From Thalassia testudinum (lineage: Eukaryota; Streptophyta; Magnoliopsida; Alismatales; Hydrocharitaceae): DNA of 64,000 nt. The stretch lies in assembly GCA_037157565.1 (NCBI GenBank), contig JAZHRO010000073.1, forward strand, positions 95,768,001 to 95,832,000. The letters run 5' to 3'. The translations under genes and the position numbers were made by a program. Under the pieces are notes generated by a model, which saw nothing but the letters and a program-made list of their open reading frames with translations, searched no databases and was not told the DNA's origin. Of the stretch, positions 1 through 12,828 are shown one piece after another. The first letter of the stretch is position 1. Each line of letters begins with the position of its first letter.

Positions 1-429
1 TTTTATGGTAGTTAGATTTCCGCTTCAAGCATTCATGTATAAGCTTTCCTCTAAATTTCCTGTCAAACAACTCTCCCATTGAATGAATGAAAATGCTTTT
101 CTATATATATATGTCTATGTATTAAGAATCACCATGAACTCATTGCAATATCTTTTATGTGATTAATGTTGCCTACTTTTAATTCCTGATATACTTGCAA
201 CTAAGCATGTCATCCTTTAATACGTAAGAATCATAAATTGATGTGTAGTTTTAAACAAAGTGGAGTGGCGAAATGATCGATTTCAAAAGGAAAACAAATG
301 CCTCCTAGAGATGAACGATTGGGACTCAAGTCTCGTAATTTTTACAAACTTAATTTTTGTCGAACGTTTTTGCGCAATTATACTACAATTTCTGACGACT
401 TTCAAAATGCTCAAAAATGCCTTTTGTCA
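1..429 (+). repeat. P1 5' LTR, 3'-terminal part
   Basis: This stretch aligns with 7419-7849 with scattered substitutions and ends in CTTTTGTCA, as the 3' LTR does. It contains U5. TATACTACAA at 379-388 matches the complement of the 5' part of plant tRNA-Asp. The first roughly 1.77 kb of the LTR are missing because the window starts inside it. Confidence 0.92.
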
Positions 430-431
430 AA

Positions 432-444
432 TGGCGCCGTTGCC
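432..444 (+). other. P1 primer-binding site (tRNA-Asp)
   Basis: TGGCGCCGTTGCC follows the LTR after a 2-base spacer. It is complementary to the CCA end and acceptor stem of plant tRNA-Asp, the primer known for Athila-type elements. The match decays after 13 bases. Confidence 0.85.
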
Positions 445-2043
445 AAGGAGGCAATATCATTTTCTATGATTTCGATCTTTTAAAACATCACTGACACATT
501 TCTCCCTACTTTGTTTTGATGTGCAGGAAAAATAGAAGAAAAATGGGATTTGCGCACACATCATGCGCGACAAAGAAACAATCCAGGTGCACATCATCAT
601 TTTTTTAGATTAGGTTTTACTTTCTACAATTTCCTTTAAAAAATTCTTTGCAAAAAAAAAAGAAAGATATTACTCATTTTGATGAAAAAAGAAAATAGAA
701 AAAAGAAAAATTTTGAAAAAAAATATAGATTAGGTTTCTCTTCGAATCTAGGTTTGTTTAAAAGAAAAAGATATTTTCGTAGAATCCTTTGAAAATTTAT
801 TTTTGAAAAAAAAAATTATGCAAATGTTCTGGAAAAAAAAATCTTTTTGGTAGAAAGATTAGATTTCAAATTCAAACCTCTTTAAAAAGCTTTTCCACCA
901 CCTTCTAATTTTCGGCTAGATTTCAAGCTTGATTTAAAAATTCGATTAACAAAAAATTAGTAAGCGAAAAATTCTGAAATTCGGGTTAAATCTTCATTTT
1001 GAAATCATCTTTTAAATGCCATTGTTACTTTGAAAAAATTCTAAGTATACAATTTTTAAAAATTCGTGAAGTACATAGGGATCAGACTGACCTAGATTAA
1101 AAATTTTTTAAATTTCAAAAAGTGATTCCGAGTAATTCATGAATCTATTTTGACTGAAAATGGTGGGGTTTGAATGCTAATCTCATTGGCTTTATTTCCC
1201 ATATTTTTATTGAATTTTTTAAGGCCATTTAATACTATTTCAAAGCAAAAAATCGACCAGGGGTCAAAATTCCAAATCTGACCCCCTAATATTCAAAATT
1301 CCCTAAAAATTCCAAAAAAATATTCTATGGAAAGATAATTGAAAAATGAATCTACACGTAAAATTTTAAATTAATTGCATTTCAATTATTATCAAAGAAC
1401 AAACATCACTTTTGTGGTCTACTGAAACAAAAAAAAACCTAGAAGTGATGCAACTTAGGTTGAATCTTTAGGGTTACAACTAGAGACCACCTTTGGGCTA
1501 ACCTAGACTTAATCAAGTCTAGTTAGCCGGTGAGCTTGGTCACCTCGTGGATCACTCACCACAAACCCCACTGAAGAAAATGGGTTAAAAATTAATTTTA
1601 AAACACGAAATCAACCCGAGTTTGTTGTCATACTACTAGGTGTTTTTAATCTCTCTTGCCAAACTTGGTGACTAAGCTGTGGGGTAGTGTCAAACGACCA
1701 CGGCTCATGGGTCAACGGAACCGGAGGCATAAGCCAAAGAAGGAACCTTCCTCTTAGTCCCCCCGTAACCTGACTGGATAGGTTAGCTTGAGAGGTGGGA
1801 ATCACTTTCAGTCGGTTGAACAATGAACTTATCTTTAGGAATTCAAATTTCTAACGAAAAATCTGGTCACCTGATCCATAAGGACCATTTGATTGACACG
1901 GCCTTAGCCTTGTCGTGCTTGGCGACACCAACCCAGAGGTTGGGTGGTGTATGCAAGGAAGGAGGTTGCATGGACCTCAACTAATTGGACCTTGGGAGCC
2001 GCTCCCAAGGAGGCGAGTCACTTCTTCTATCTACTGAGTTGCG
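445..2043 (+). other. P1 untranslated leader
   Basis: This is AT-rich and purine-rich leader without an open frame. A splice-acceptor-like TTTGTTTTGATGTGCAG ends at 526. From about 1490 the sequence parallels the P3 leader: both contain CCTTGGGAGCCG followed by AACCCAAGG or CTCCCAAGG, and both have the phrase GTGTATGCAAGGAAG. Confidence 0.6.
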
Positions 2044-3516
2044 ATGGCTAACACTGGATCTGGACCTAATCAGGATCCAGAAGAGCTAGACCCACGAGCT
2101 TATCTGAGAGCTTGGGTCACTGAATCAGCTCAACCTTGGGATCAGAACCCAAGGTTGCGAAGATGACTTTTCGCTTCGCCTGATCCTTCTACTCAAGTTA
2201 CCAAAATGGTTAACCCATATCCTAACCTTGGATATTATGACCCATACCAGTCGGTCCCTTAAAGGACCGCATCTTATAACCCAGGACATGGATTTCACAC
2301 TTCTGCTTCTCACCCATGGAATATGGGTAGACCTGATTCACCAATTGAAACCCCTGAAGAGCTACTAGTGCATATGCGGCCGCATTATAGAATACAAAGA
2401 GCTATAGTGAGCATTAAGGAAAGGGCCGCATCCTATCTACACGAAATTTAGGCTATCATTGAGTCGAACCAAAGACAAAGCTGGATTCCTCATCAACAAG
2501 CTGTGATGGAGCTTCTTCAGGAAACAGCAAAGATAACAAGGCTAATGTGACAAAATCGGGAAACTCAAGAACTACTACTTTTGAGATATCAAGTGGAAAA
2601 TAGCCTTGAATACCTCAAGGAATCTGAAACAATTACGTCGAAAGGACACACAAAAGATTCTCGGGAGCAGATACTGGAAGATCAGTCAGGGGAAAAAGAA
2701 TCTAGCATGGATGTGAGACAAGAGCAAGAAGTATGCCGAATGGGTTCATCTAAAATTGAGGAGGAAAGGGCTGACATCTCTAGGACTGAGCCACAATCAG
2801 ATTATTCTGAATCTTGGGAGACACCTCTCAGGTTAGATAACCCAATCGAGATAAGGGAAGTAGATCCAATTGAGGATATGGATCTTGAGGCAAGCATTAC
2901 ATGCGACACTACTGATCAGCCTAAGCCACTTCCCATTGTAGGTGAACCTATGCTGGAGCCAACATCTTCTGATCTACACTCTTCTTCTTTCACCTACATC
3001 CCTAATTCGAATGCTAGAGATTTGGAGATGACACTTTCTATCCCCGAGCATGACATCCGATGACCAAAAATAGCTATGGATGCCGGAATTACTGAGGAAC
3101 CTAATGCATATGAAGGTGAAGCTTTGAGCAGAAGGAGCTGGGGACGCACCTATCATCCTAGTCAATCTAATAGATGGCTCGACTCTAAGCCTGAGGAGAC
3201 AGCCTCTAATGAATCAGAGATGGGTACTGATGAGGATGAAGTAATTTCTGACGAGGATCTCAGTGACCTCCCCACAGATCTTCCACTTTCACGGATACCC
3301 CCATATGACCTAGAGCCTGGAGAGGGCATGATCTTTGATGTCAATTATCATTATGAGGATCCCTATGACTCAGATTCTGGTTCTGAGATACATTTTGATC
3401 TACTCCCTCAGCAACTTCCTGCTGAATTGTCGGACATGATAAATCAGCTGAATCAACATCATGATCCCCCTCTAATTATCCTCTATTTCCCACCACCACT
3501 CCACACTTTCTTATAG
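2044..3516 (+). pseudogene. P1 acidic reading frame in place of gag-pol (broken)
   Basis: I do not recognise this protein. One frame runs about 490 codons from ATG 2044 to the stop at 3514, broken by in-frame stops at 2164 (TGA), 2260 (TAA), 2449 (TAG), 2548 (TGA) and 3061 (TGA). The start, MANTGSGPNQDPEE, resembles the start of P3 gag (MANPDPRFH, stop, DPEN). A Tyr/Pro-rich part (NPYPNLGYYDPYQ) follows. Next comes a Leu/Gln-rich stretch that could form a coiled coil, around codons 155-200. The rest is strongly acidic (EMGTDEDEVISDEDLSDL). No zinc knuckle, protease or RT motif is present. The layout is shared with the frames of P4, P5 and P7. A structural or packaging role is only a guess. 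Confidence 0.6.
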
Positions 3517-3827
3517 CTAGACTTTTTGGAGTAGGGGTGCACAATCAGCTGGTTCGCATCTCCGGACCACTGATTCTGGGAGCATACGAGTATATCTTTC
3601 TCTTAATCTTAACTGGCTCCCATGCTAGAAATGACACATCTGATTCAGTTTTCGCCCCGTTGGAGGCATTAAACTCAGCACGTATAGATACCATTCACTC
3701 CACATTCCACCATCATTTATATATAACCATTTTTATACATAACATATTTTCCTTTTAGCATATTTCCTTTGCGTATATTGCATGCTAACAAGTTGGCCAG
3801 TGCTGAATATAATTTCAAGAGCAATTA
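3517..3827 (+). other. P1 segment between acidic frame and internal purine tract
   Basis: Just after the stop, short hydrophobic frames appear (3537-3758) that may be decayed coding sequence or chance. AAACTCAGCACGTATA near 3670 also occurs in P3 near 30768, right after pol, so this is the shared start of the 3' region. Confidence 0.4.
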
Positions 3828-3914
3828 CAGGTGATTTCTACCCATTCTCCCTACAGTATTTATTTTCTTTTATATTCATGCAAGAGGGCATGCAAGAAAT
3901 TAGGCATGGGGGGG
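3828..3914 (+). other. P1 internal purine-tract module
   Basis: The order is CAGGTGAT (3828-3835), a T-rich stretch, a short inverted repeat with TGCA arms (3879-3882 and 3891-3894), then TTAGGCAT and seven G (3908-3914). The same order occurs after pol in P3 and at the end of the reading frame in P4 and P7. It looks like a second, central polypurine tract. Confidence 0.55.
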
Positions 3915-4409
3915 TAGATACAACAAAACTGAAAAATTTTTATGCCAACATTTAGGAAAACCTCGGAGCTGCATGTAAAATGTACTTTAGGACCCTAAAT
4001 AACAGAACAACCGACTCCACCTCCAATGCTCGCATTGGAGCTAGAAATCATTCACAACAGCCATTTCCGACTCACCCACTCACCTTGTGTTCTAAATTTA
4101 GGGTCAAGCTGATTGTAACCCGATACAGGAAATTCACGAAGTACAAATTATATGAGGTTATATGTTTACAGCATATATACATATTTCATTCATGAAAAAG
4201 AGTATTTTATTAAGAGAATGCATTAGGGATTTTATCCTCTAGTTGATTCCTGTAATCTAGAATCTAGTATAACTTTTCACACACACGTAGAATTTGCAAT
4301 GGATTCATGGTGAAGGCTGATAAACGTCTTCAGTCTGTCGAGAAGTAGTGCTTTTTTTCCTGAACCCTAGACACTGTTTTGGGAGTCAGGCAAATTTTCT
4401 TCCAAAAAT

Positions 4410-5305
4410 CCACCAAATAATGTGAGATGAGAGTAGAGTATACTGGTGCTCCAAGATTAGTGTGAGGAATCTGGAATCCTAGATAACTAGGTGATAATAC
4501 TCTGAGATTAGACATAGTTTTCGCTCTTGGTTCCTGCTATACATTTTTGTGCGAAACTTTGAGAGCCACCAAATAAGGCAAATGCACGGAGAGCGATTTT
4601 TCATAAAACTAGGGATAAGGTGGATGGTTACAACCATTCTCTACGGAATCCTCGGCTAAAGGAGGGTATTGATGTCAAGGTCAGAAATACACCGTCCTAT
4701 CCATCTTTCCTGGTGCCATGAGTAGGCACTTCCACCAAATAAGCCACCCAATGTCTCTTGAGTACCACCAATCCCTAATAATGCCTCCTCAATAAAGTTC
4801 ATGGATGTATGCTAGTTGTGTTATGTCGAAAAAAGAAAAATGACGATGAAAAGAAAGAAAAATTGAAAAAAAAAATTAGAAAAAGAAGAAAAAGCAAAGG
4901 GAAAAGAATGAATATTTAGTGTTTATTTCATCGAGGCAATATCACAAAATAAAATTGAGATCCACCAAATATGGCCCTAACCTATTTTTCTTGTGTTTCT
5001 GACCGCCCAAATACTGGCTGAGGAATTCTGACTTAGTGTTAGGGTTATGAGAACTCAATTAAAGTGTTAATGCCTAGTGAGACCACCAAATACAAGTCAT
5101 ATATGTGAATCTGGTAAAGTTGTGAGCTCTAAGAAAGAAAAGAAAAAGAAAGAAAAAAAAGAGTAAGAGAGGATGAACACAAAGGAATCAAAGATAGCAT
5201 AGTTCTTCTCGTCTTTCTCTAAGTTGAGTTACTTAGTAATCTGGGAATCTAGATTCTGTAGTACTAGTCTCTACGTAGCACCAAGTGAGAATGAGCCACC
5301 AAATA
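4410..5305 (+). repeat. P1 six dispersed CCACCAAAT boxes
   Basis: CCACCAAAT begins at 4410, 4564, 4732, 4962, 5083 and 5296, spaced 120-230 bases apart in otherwise non-repetitive, non-coding sequence. P3 has a matching series in the same order. The function is unknown. Confidence 0.7.
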
Positions 5306-5613
5306 TATAATCCTTTCTCTCAGAGATTCTCTACCTAAGCCTAAAGCCGGGGTGAAATTCATAGAATATCTTGAATAACCCGAGGGAAGAAGTCCACCTA
5401 TCTCGCTAGAATTTTTACTAGGGGTCAAGTATAGGCTTTAGAGGTGTATCAGTTTTTCACTTAAATCGGTGCAAAAGCTACATAGCCGTAGTTTCACGAT
5501 TGTCTGGATTTCTATAGCATAGGATGAAAACAAAAAGGAGAAAAATTCCTATGCATACACTTGATAAAATAATCAGTCCCTTAAGGACCATTTCTAAAAA
5601 TAATTTAGTCTTG

Positions 5614-5651
5614 CATTTACTAGGGACTAGCAAGATTTAAGCATGGGGGTA
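5614..5651 (+). other. P1 3' polypurine tract with upstream inverted repeat
   Basis: GCATGGGGGTA (5641-5651) lies directly before the 3' LTR and is the expected plus-strand primer. CTAG-GGA-CTAG (5620-5630) with partly paired flanks forms the hairpin seen in the same place in the other elements. Confidence 0.75.
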
Positions 5652-7849
5652 TGATTGCGCAGTAATCATAGGTCTTAATTGACCTAGATTAAGCTAGGAC
5701 TTAGCATAAGTTAGGGCTATTCAGGCATACATACGCATATCTGCATCTTTACTGCTCTTCTTTAGCTATGCATGAAATAATGTTATAATGTGCTGATTAA
5801 GTATATTATGTCAATTGCAGGGAATAAGTTGATCAGGAGCTTGATCTGGAGTCGAATCAGGAATAACGGGAGTTGTAGCAGAGCTGGAGTAGAAGGCTTA
5901 GTTTAGATATAGGAACAATAATGTAAGGGGGTTAAAGGTTTTCTATTCTATTAAATAGAAATAAAGCAGTAAAATATGAACATCATAGGTCCATCCTAGC
6001 CTTAGGATAGCCTAGAGACTTCCCCAAGCCTTAGCCACCCTTAGATTAGGTCACAACACCCTAGGAAGCCCTAAAACCCTAGTTCCAACCCTTATCTGGA
6101 CGTCCAGATAAGCTATTGAACGTCCAGGACCCTTAGCCATCTCCCGCACACCTCAAACCCACTTCTGCAGTGTTATTGGGTGTCCAGACACTTTGTCAGA
6201 CGTCCAATTTTTGCAGAATACCTAAAACAGAACCCAAAATCCCTCCTGACTTTGATTGGATGTCCAGACAACAAGTCTGCACTTCTAATTTTTGAGTATA
6301 AGACGTCTGACACTATTATTAGAAGTCTGATACTGTTCTCTAATTCCTGTTTTGAGATTTAAGCCTTAATCTTGGATCTCTATGTCCCTAAACCCAATTC
6401 CAACCCCATAAGAACCTAAATTAAGGTGCCCTAACCCTAGTACATCACCTCTAGACCTCCCTAAGGACCTAATTAGGTCCTCACTAAACCTAATTGACTT
6501 GGATCTTAGTCAATTCCATTAGCCTATTCAATTAGACTCATTGAGTCCAATTGAGCCCGAATCTCAGCACACACTATCCAATTGGACTCAGTGAGAGTCC
6601 AATTCACCTAGACCTAAATTAATTAAGTTGTTTTACTCTCAATTAAGTTTCCACAAACCTAATTAGACTTGTACTAAGTTTAATTTCACTTTACTTTAGT
6701 GAATTAGGGTTTATATCCCTAATTTAAGACATACTTTGACCTAAACCCACTAGAACCAAACCTAATCAACCTAGCCACCAAAGTTTTGACCCACACACAC
6801 CCACACACACCATCTACACGAAAATACCTAGCCTAGAGTTCTCTAGAACTCTCTACCATGTGTGGTTGCCTTGGTTGCCAAAATTAGCAACCAAGAGCCA
6901 TTCAATTTTTAGATCCACATTTGGTGGATCTAAAAACCACCATCCATCCTCTCTCTCTCACTCTCCCAGGAGCTCCCACCATAGGCTTTTGTAAAGAATT
7001 CCATAATTCTCTAGAGAGATTCCCTTATGTCTATGAAAAGACCTAAGGGGTGGCCGTTTGCACCCATTCACTTCCTTGGCAAATTCACTCCATTGGTGCC
7101 ATTCATGCCCACTTCCACTTAGCTAGCCACTCCACATCCACGAACTCACTACCACCATCATGGAGGACATCATGCCGGGATGCTGGATCAGCCCTACCTC
7201 TCTCCAAGGGTTGGCCTAAGCTACATTGGCCGCCCCTCATTCTTCTCCCGACCACTCCAAGGCCATCGGGGACCACCCCTGAATGCCCTTTTATTCTGCT
7301 AGATTTAGTTTATGCTCTCCATAATATTTACTGCTTTTACTACTGCTTAATAGCGTAGTCTTAACCTCTCCCCCAATGATGCATGCGAAATCCCCCCATT
7401 GATTCTTGTATGCAGCCATTTTCTAGTAGTTAGATTTCCTTTTCAAGCATTCATGTATAAGCCTTCCTCTAAATTTCTTGTGCAAACAACTCTCCCACTG
7501 AATGAATGAAAAATGCTTTTCTATATATATATGTCAATGTGTTGAGAATCACCATGAACTCATTGCAATATCTTTTATGTGATTAATGTTTCCTACTTTT
7601 AATTCTTGATATACTTGTAACTAAGCATGTTGTACTTCAATACGTAATAATCATAAATCGACGTGCAGTTTTAAACAAAGTAGAGTGGGAAAAAGATCGA
7701 TTTCAAAAGTAAAACAAATGCCTCCTAGAGACGAATGACCTGGACTCAAGTCTCGTAATTTTTACAAACTTAATTTTTGACGAACGTTTTTGCGTGACTA
7801 TACTACAATTTCTGACGACTTTCAAAATGTGCGAAAACGCCTTTTGTCA
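5652..7849 (+). repeat. P1 3' LTR (2198 bp)
   Basis: It begins TGATTGCGCAGTAATCATAGG and ends CTTTTGTCA; its last 431 bases match the 5' LTR remnant. The U3 start matches that of P3. The 5' half has several ACGTCC/GACGTC boxes (6098-6330) and a short CCCACACACA run near 6791. In U5, ACTATACTACAA (7797-7808) is complementary to the tRNA-Asp 5' half. Small open frames inside (such as 7050-7358) are not supported as genes. Confidence 0.88.
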
Positions 7850-8736
7850 GCTAGCCTATTTTGAAACCTAATTTTTCTCAACCTAGGACTCACCCACCTA
7901 GCCTAATTACCAACCTAATTTGGCCAACATAGACCCTATTTGAAGACCAATTTATGGTTGGATAAATGAACCTATTTAGATCCTAAAAATCAAAACTACC
8001 TTATCTTATCCTCTCCCTTAAACCGTAAGTAGAAAAACCATAGGATTTATCCCTTAGGTGCCGCCCTCCCTTAAGGTTTCCTCCACCTCTTTTATGCCCA
8101 ATATAGCCCTCCTTAGGACCCTTAGATGTTTATCCTTTGGCCTAGATTAATCCTACCTTAAAATCCCAACAGCTCCTATTTAGTGCATATCTCTTTTCGA
8201 TTAATCCTAATCCCCCAAAGTTGATCCAAGATCCCTAAATCCCTCTCCATATGTCTGGCCACATGGTCCACCTTACACCCTTCTTAGCGCCCTCCCCCCC
8301 CACCTTCCTTAGATCTCCACCATCCATCATCTTCCCTAATAAATCCTACCCTTCCATTCTATTCCAACTAAAACAACCTAGCCTATAAACCTAGATTTAA
8401 TTTTAACCATTGATCCCAACCTAACTAGATCCTAACCATTCATGTAAAACCTAGAAAACTGTAAAGATAGGACCATACCACCCTCCCTTCCATCATAAAG
8501 ATCCTTAGCCTTAGAATAAATCCACCATCTCCTCACCACTTTCTACATAACCCTACTATTTAGAATAGCCTCTCATCACCATTTTTCCTCTCATCTCCAT
8601 GTCTAGACTCTACTACAACCTCTGGTGGTTGTCCTTTTATGCCTCTTCTTCGCCCTCACCTTCATCTTCAAGGTGGCTGCATCAACAGATAAAAATCCAT
8701 CTTATCTATTCTTTATTTTTTCAGTCTTTTATAGTA
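7850..8736. other. No gene seen between P1 and LINE
   Basis: This is pyrimidine-rich sequence with many CCTA/CCTAA words on the plus strand. I see no gene, repeat pair or RNA. It begins with GCTAG, the presumed target-site duplication of P1. Confidence 0.5.
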
Positions 8737-8745
8737 TTTTTTTTT

Positions 8746-9356
8746 GAAATAGAAAGGAAAGCTATTGAATTGCCGATCGCAACCCAGGAGAGCTTCTATT
8801 GACTATATAAGAAAAAAGGAGGATTACAGGATCGAACCCCACATATGTATGAGAGTCCAGCAATTGTTTACAATATTATCCACACACACTGGTCTCTCCT
8901 GAAATAATTTCTCATTTCTAGCTCTCCATACCGACCATAGCACTGCACCATGGGCACATGGGTCTTATTTGTAAGCAAAAAGGAACTCCACAAGTTCTCC
9001 CACATGGGAATCGAACCGCTGTAGACCCTTCTCTAGACACAATCTGTTACCATGCAAGAAGAGAAGATATGACGACTGCAATCATTGTGTAACCCACATA
9101 GCTAACAGAATTGAGCAGGGGTGCCCATCCTCCTATGCCGCATGTCACCTGTTATCAGACCATCCCTTCTACATAACCATAGAAATATTTGCACCTTTAA
9201 TGGAACTTTCAACTTCCATAATTTTCTCCCAATCTCATCCACCTCTGCTGACCTGGACGATATGATGAGCTTTTCATAGGCAGCCGTTGGAGAGAAAATC
9301 CCCTCCTATTTGTATGTATCACACTACTCTAGTTTAGGTCTGAAGGCATTTAGTTC
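8746..9356 (-). pseudogene. LINE ORF2 C-terminal end and 3' untranslated region
   Basis: The minus strand shows a decayed frame with PMCPWCSAMV-like wording near 8940 and RNEKLFQER-like wording just after it. This is typical of the Cys-containing tail of plant LINE ORF2. The untranslated end and the A-run follow. Confidence 0.5.
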
Positions 9357-11321
9357 CTACAGGAGGCATTCATTCTCCACCCATGTTCTGGTTCCATAGC
9401 CACTCCCCTTGTCATTATTTATCTTCCAATTTTTTGATTCCATGTCCCAATAATCATATACTACCACATTTTTGTTAGGAGTAGCCGAATAGGTAAGAGG
9501 ATATCTGTCCTTTAACATCCCATCTGGTGCCCACTTTTCAATCCAAAATCTGAAGCTTCTTCCATCTCCCAAGACTGATTTGAACAAGTTCCAATTATTA
9601 GCCATAGCACGCACCACAAAGGCCCAAAAAGGAGAAGGTTTGATGGGGTTCAAACGACTCTTCTCATCATTTTCCGCCCCATAACTGTCATGCACAATCT
9701 CTATCCAAGGCCTCTATTCCCCTTACAATAGCCTAACCACCCATTTTAAAAGCAAAGAATCATTAAATTCTTTGAGAGATCTTATTCCCATGCCACCATA
9801 CTTCTTAGGAGAGAAAATTGTATCCCACTTAATAGGGTGGAAGAAAGTACCTTGGTGAGAAGCCCCTTTCCAGAGGAATCTCTTTCACATGACATCAACT
9901 TTCTTCCACAGTGACTTTGGAGCTCTAAAGACGGAAAAGAAGACTGTAATAGATGTAATTACTGAATTTAGCAAAATAAACCTCCCCCCTTTCAATAAGT
10001 ATCAACTGCTCAAACCTTTTAACCTCGAAACCACCTTCTCAAAGAGAAAATTCCAATCATTCTTCTTCATTTTGTACACTTAAGCGGTAGGCCCAGATAT
10101 TTGATTGGCAATGAGGCCACAAACGTGCCTAAGATGGAAGAGATGTCACTCTGATCATTACCGTTCATACCAAAATAGAGATGATTTGCTTCCATTTAGC
10201 TTTAAATTGAAAATTTCTCCAAAGATGTTAACCATATAATAGAGCGCTTGTGCTTCCCTCTCCCCTCCTACAAAAAGGACTGTGTCATCTGTGTATTGGA
10301 GAATGGGGGCCAAAGCCCTTGTATTTGTCATCGAATAGCCCCTTATCAACCTGTCTTTTGCCAACTTGCATGCATATCTGGCTAAAGTATCCATGGCATG
10401 TTAAAAATCAGCAGGGCTAAGGGACAACCTTTCTGCACCCCACATTGAGGCTGTATCTAGGCTTTACAAGGTTTCCCATTTATCAAGGGGGAGTAGGAAG
10501 CAGTCGTGATGCACCATTTCATCCACTGGATTTAAAGAGGGGGAACTTTCTTATTTAAGAATTTCCCATAAGTACAACCATGAGATTGAATCATATGCTT
10601 TAGAGAAATCTACCTTCCATTGGAAGGCCTTAGAATTTCTCCTATGCCAACCCATCACCATCTCTAGAGCCATAGTAAATGATTCTTGCAAAGAACTCCC
10701 AAGTAAAAAAGCGGACTGAACGGGCATAATCAGGCCTTGCAAAACTCCACGAATTCTGTTGGCAAGGATTTTGCTAATGATTAGATATATGGAGTTCGAC
10801 AACACAATAGGCCTATAATCAGAGAAACATTCCGCTCCAGACTTCTTTGGTAACAAGAAAAGCTATGACTTGTTTAGCCTTTCAAAACAAAAGTTTCCCT
10901 TTTCAAACTCATGTATAACCCCCATCACTTCCTCCTTAAGAACACTCCACATTTCTTTATAAAATAGGACTTGAACCCCATTCGACCCTGGAGCTCCCTC
11001 ATTATTTAAGTCTTTGATAGCTTCCACAGCCTCCTATTCAGTAAAAGGGGCAACCAACATTGCAGCTCGATCATCACTGACACATGGGAATGCAGTTGTA
11101 GCCATCCTCCACATACCTCTTGGCACAGCCTTTGATATTTCTTTAACGTAGTTTACAACTTCATTCCTTATTTCACGGGTGGAGGAAATGTTTCTCTCGT
11201 CAATTTTGATAGAGGAAATGAGGTTAAATCTCCTTCTAGCACTAGCAGCAAGATGAAAAAATGTCGTATTTGCATCCCCTTCCATGAGCCATAGTTGTCT
11301 AGACCACTCATGCCAATCCAT
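9357..11321 (-). pseudogene. LINE ORF2 reverse transcriptase part (broken)
   Basis: Pieces at 11321-11034, 10856-10551, 10394-10158 and 9695-9357 are in one frame. The first carries the linker typical of plant L1 (LMEGDANTTFFHLAASARRR). The second has DYRPIVLSNSIYLIISKILANR and the first catalytic motif KVDFSKAYDSISW. The third has the YxDD motif as QYTDDTVLF. The fourth has the downstream DGRSFRFWIEKW. Stops between pieces and a frameshift upstream make it non-functional. It would have copied LINE RNA at nicked target DNA. Confidence 0.88.
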
Positions 11322-11899
11322 CTCTTTCTTTAAATCCTCCTCGCCAATGACCTACTGCCAATATTTCCTTGATTCCTGATCTTGAGCATTAAGACCCACC
11401 GAGCATTCCTTCTTATCAAGCTATTGGACCTCAGCCAATGCCTCAATTCTCTTCTGCTCCCTAATAGCTGTCCTTGTTTGCCCATATTCCCTTAGCATTA
11501 TGCGCATGTTTGCCAACTTTGATGCAAGTCTTTGGGTAGCAGAACCTATAGTGTTCTTACTTTTTCACCATCTAGACAACATATCTTTAAACCCATCTTC
11601 TTTGAACCATGACTTTTTGAATTTGAAGTATGAGCCAACATCTGCATTCACCCCACTATCCCACACAATTGGCGTATGGTCTATAAATGGCCTCTCTAGG
11701 TTCATGGATAAAGATAATTGAAACTGCTCCAAGAGACTAGAGTTGCCAATGAATCCACCAATTTGGACATGAGCCCACTACCATTTCTCCAAGTAAACTC
11801 AACACCACTGACCGGGTATTCAGTGATGCCCAGACTCTGCACTGCCAGTTGAAACCATACCACTGCGCCATCTATATTACCATTAGGTTGGTCCCCACT

Positions 11900-12343
11900 T
11901 CACAAGGTATAGTTGAAGTCTCCACCAACGAGCCAAGGTAGCTCTTGGACCTTTTGATGTATTGCTGATAGGTCCTCCCATAACTCCTCTTGGCTGGCCA
12001 TTGCACAAGGTCCATACACACATATGACGAACCAATCCAAATCCCCCTGATGACTCTGACATCTACATGTAAGCATATGCCAGGCCTGATGGACTTCAGT
12101 CACTTTAAAGATGGAATTTCTCCACCATATAGCCATCCCACTAGATCTGCCATTTGTAGCCATGATCGCACAATCCACTCTCCCAGACTACCTTAATGTG
12201 TCCTAGACTGAACCATTGTCTTCCTCTAGATGTGTCTCTTGAATAAAAGCATAATCAATCTCCCACTCCACAAAATATCTGATTAGAGAAGCTCTTCTAA
12301 CTTTATTGCATAGCCCACTCACATTCCACCTTAAAATTCTCAT
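11900..12343 (-). pseudogene. LINE ORF2 endonuclease part (broken)
   Basis: Starting at ATG 12343, the frame reads MRILRWNVSGLCNKVRRASL, then IQETHLEEDN. After two stops it continues with MATNGRSSGMAIWW, FVICVYGP and WLVGGDFNYTL. These are the N-terminal, Glu-bearing and GDFN motifs of apurinic-type LINE endonucleases, which nick the target. Two in-frame stops lie between about 12195 and 12230, and the link to the RT is frameshifted. Confidence 0.85.
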
Positions 12344-12828
12344 CCCTTACAGAGATGATCCCCTTGCACCAAATTGTCCACATATTCAACCATGATGGAG
12401 TTTGCAATGGTCTCTTCCTCAATGTAGCTCATGTTCTCCTTTCTCCTTTTCCTAGGCATGTAAGCGGATCACCCGACCTCCCTCTTTTGACCAAATCCTT
12501 TCCCAAATTTCAAATCTTTAGGAACAGGAAGTGGCATTTGATTCACATCCCTGAGGATAATTCTCCCATTGCTACCTTCTATTCTCTCCCTTGTACAGTT
12601 AGTAGTTTTACCAGGGTCCTCGTGCATTTATTCTTCACTCCTCATGACATTGTCACCCACTACAGTCATTAGGCCCCCTTTAAATCCTCCTCATGGCATT
12701 CTTTCCTCTTCTTTGGCCCTGGCACGTCATTTGAAGGCTTATGACCCTCCGGTTTCGCCTGTTGCACCTCCCCAGAGTTTTCTCTAGGCATCTTAACTTG
12801 TCCAGATTATGGGATTATGAATTCCTGC
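12344..12828 (-). other. LINE 5' part, possible ORF1 tail
   Basis: The minus strand has short frames with basic clusters (PGPKKRKE near 12720 and MPRKRRKE near 12455). This would fit the C-terminal linker of a LINE ORF1, but no RNA-binding domain is visible. Confidence 0.35.

Larger units (their letters stand above)
1..7849 (+). mobile_element. P1: non-autonomous Athila-related LTR retrotransposon, 5' end outside window
   Basis: The end of the 5' LTR (1-429) is repeated at 7419-7849 inside a full 3' LTR (5652-7849). Between them lie a tRNA-Asp primer-binding site, a leader, one broken acidic reading frame, a 3' non-coding region and a polypurine tract. There is no gag, protease, reverse transcriptase or integrase. 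The leader, 3' region and both ends of the LTR resemble those of the gag-pol element P3, so P1 probably relied on P3-type proteins for copying (inference). The base run after the element is GCTAG; the matching left duplication lies outside the window. Confidence 0.9.
8737..12828 (-). mobile_element. Decayed L1-type LINE (minus strand)
   Basis: Read on the minus strand, the order is a possible ORF1 tail, endonuclease, reverse transcriptase, C-terminal region and a poly(A) of nine (plus-strand T run 8737-8745). This is the order of plant L1-like non-LTR elements. One frameshift lies between the endonuclease (frame of 12343) and the RT (frame of 11321), and several stops break the RT. The 5' limit is set here at the P2 LTR start; the LINE may have been cut by that insertion. 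I could not find its target-site duplication. Confidence 0.85.

Noticed and set aside
6431..8500. Telomere-like CCCTAA words
   Set aside because: Single words only; no tandem array of CCCTAAA.
8737..12828. LINE target-site duplication
   Set aside because: No matching repeat could be found beside the poly(A) and the 5' side, which may have been cut by P2.
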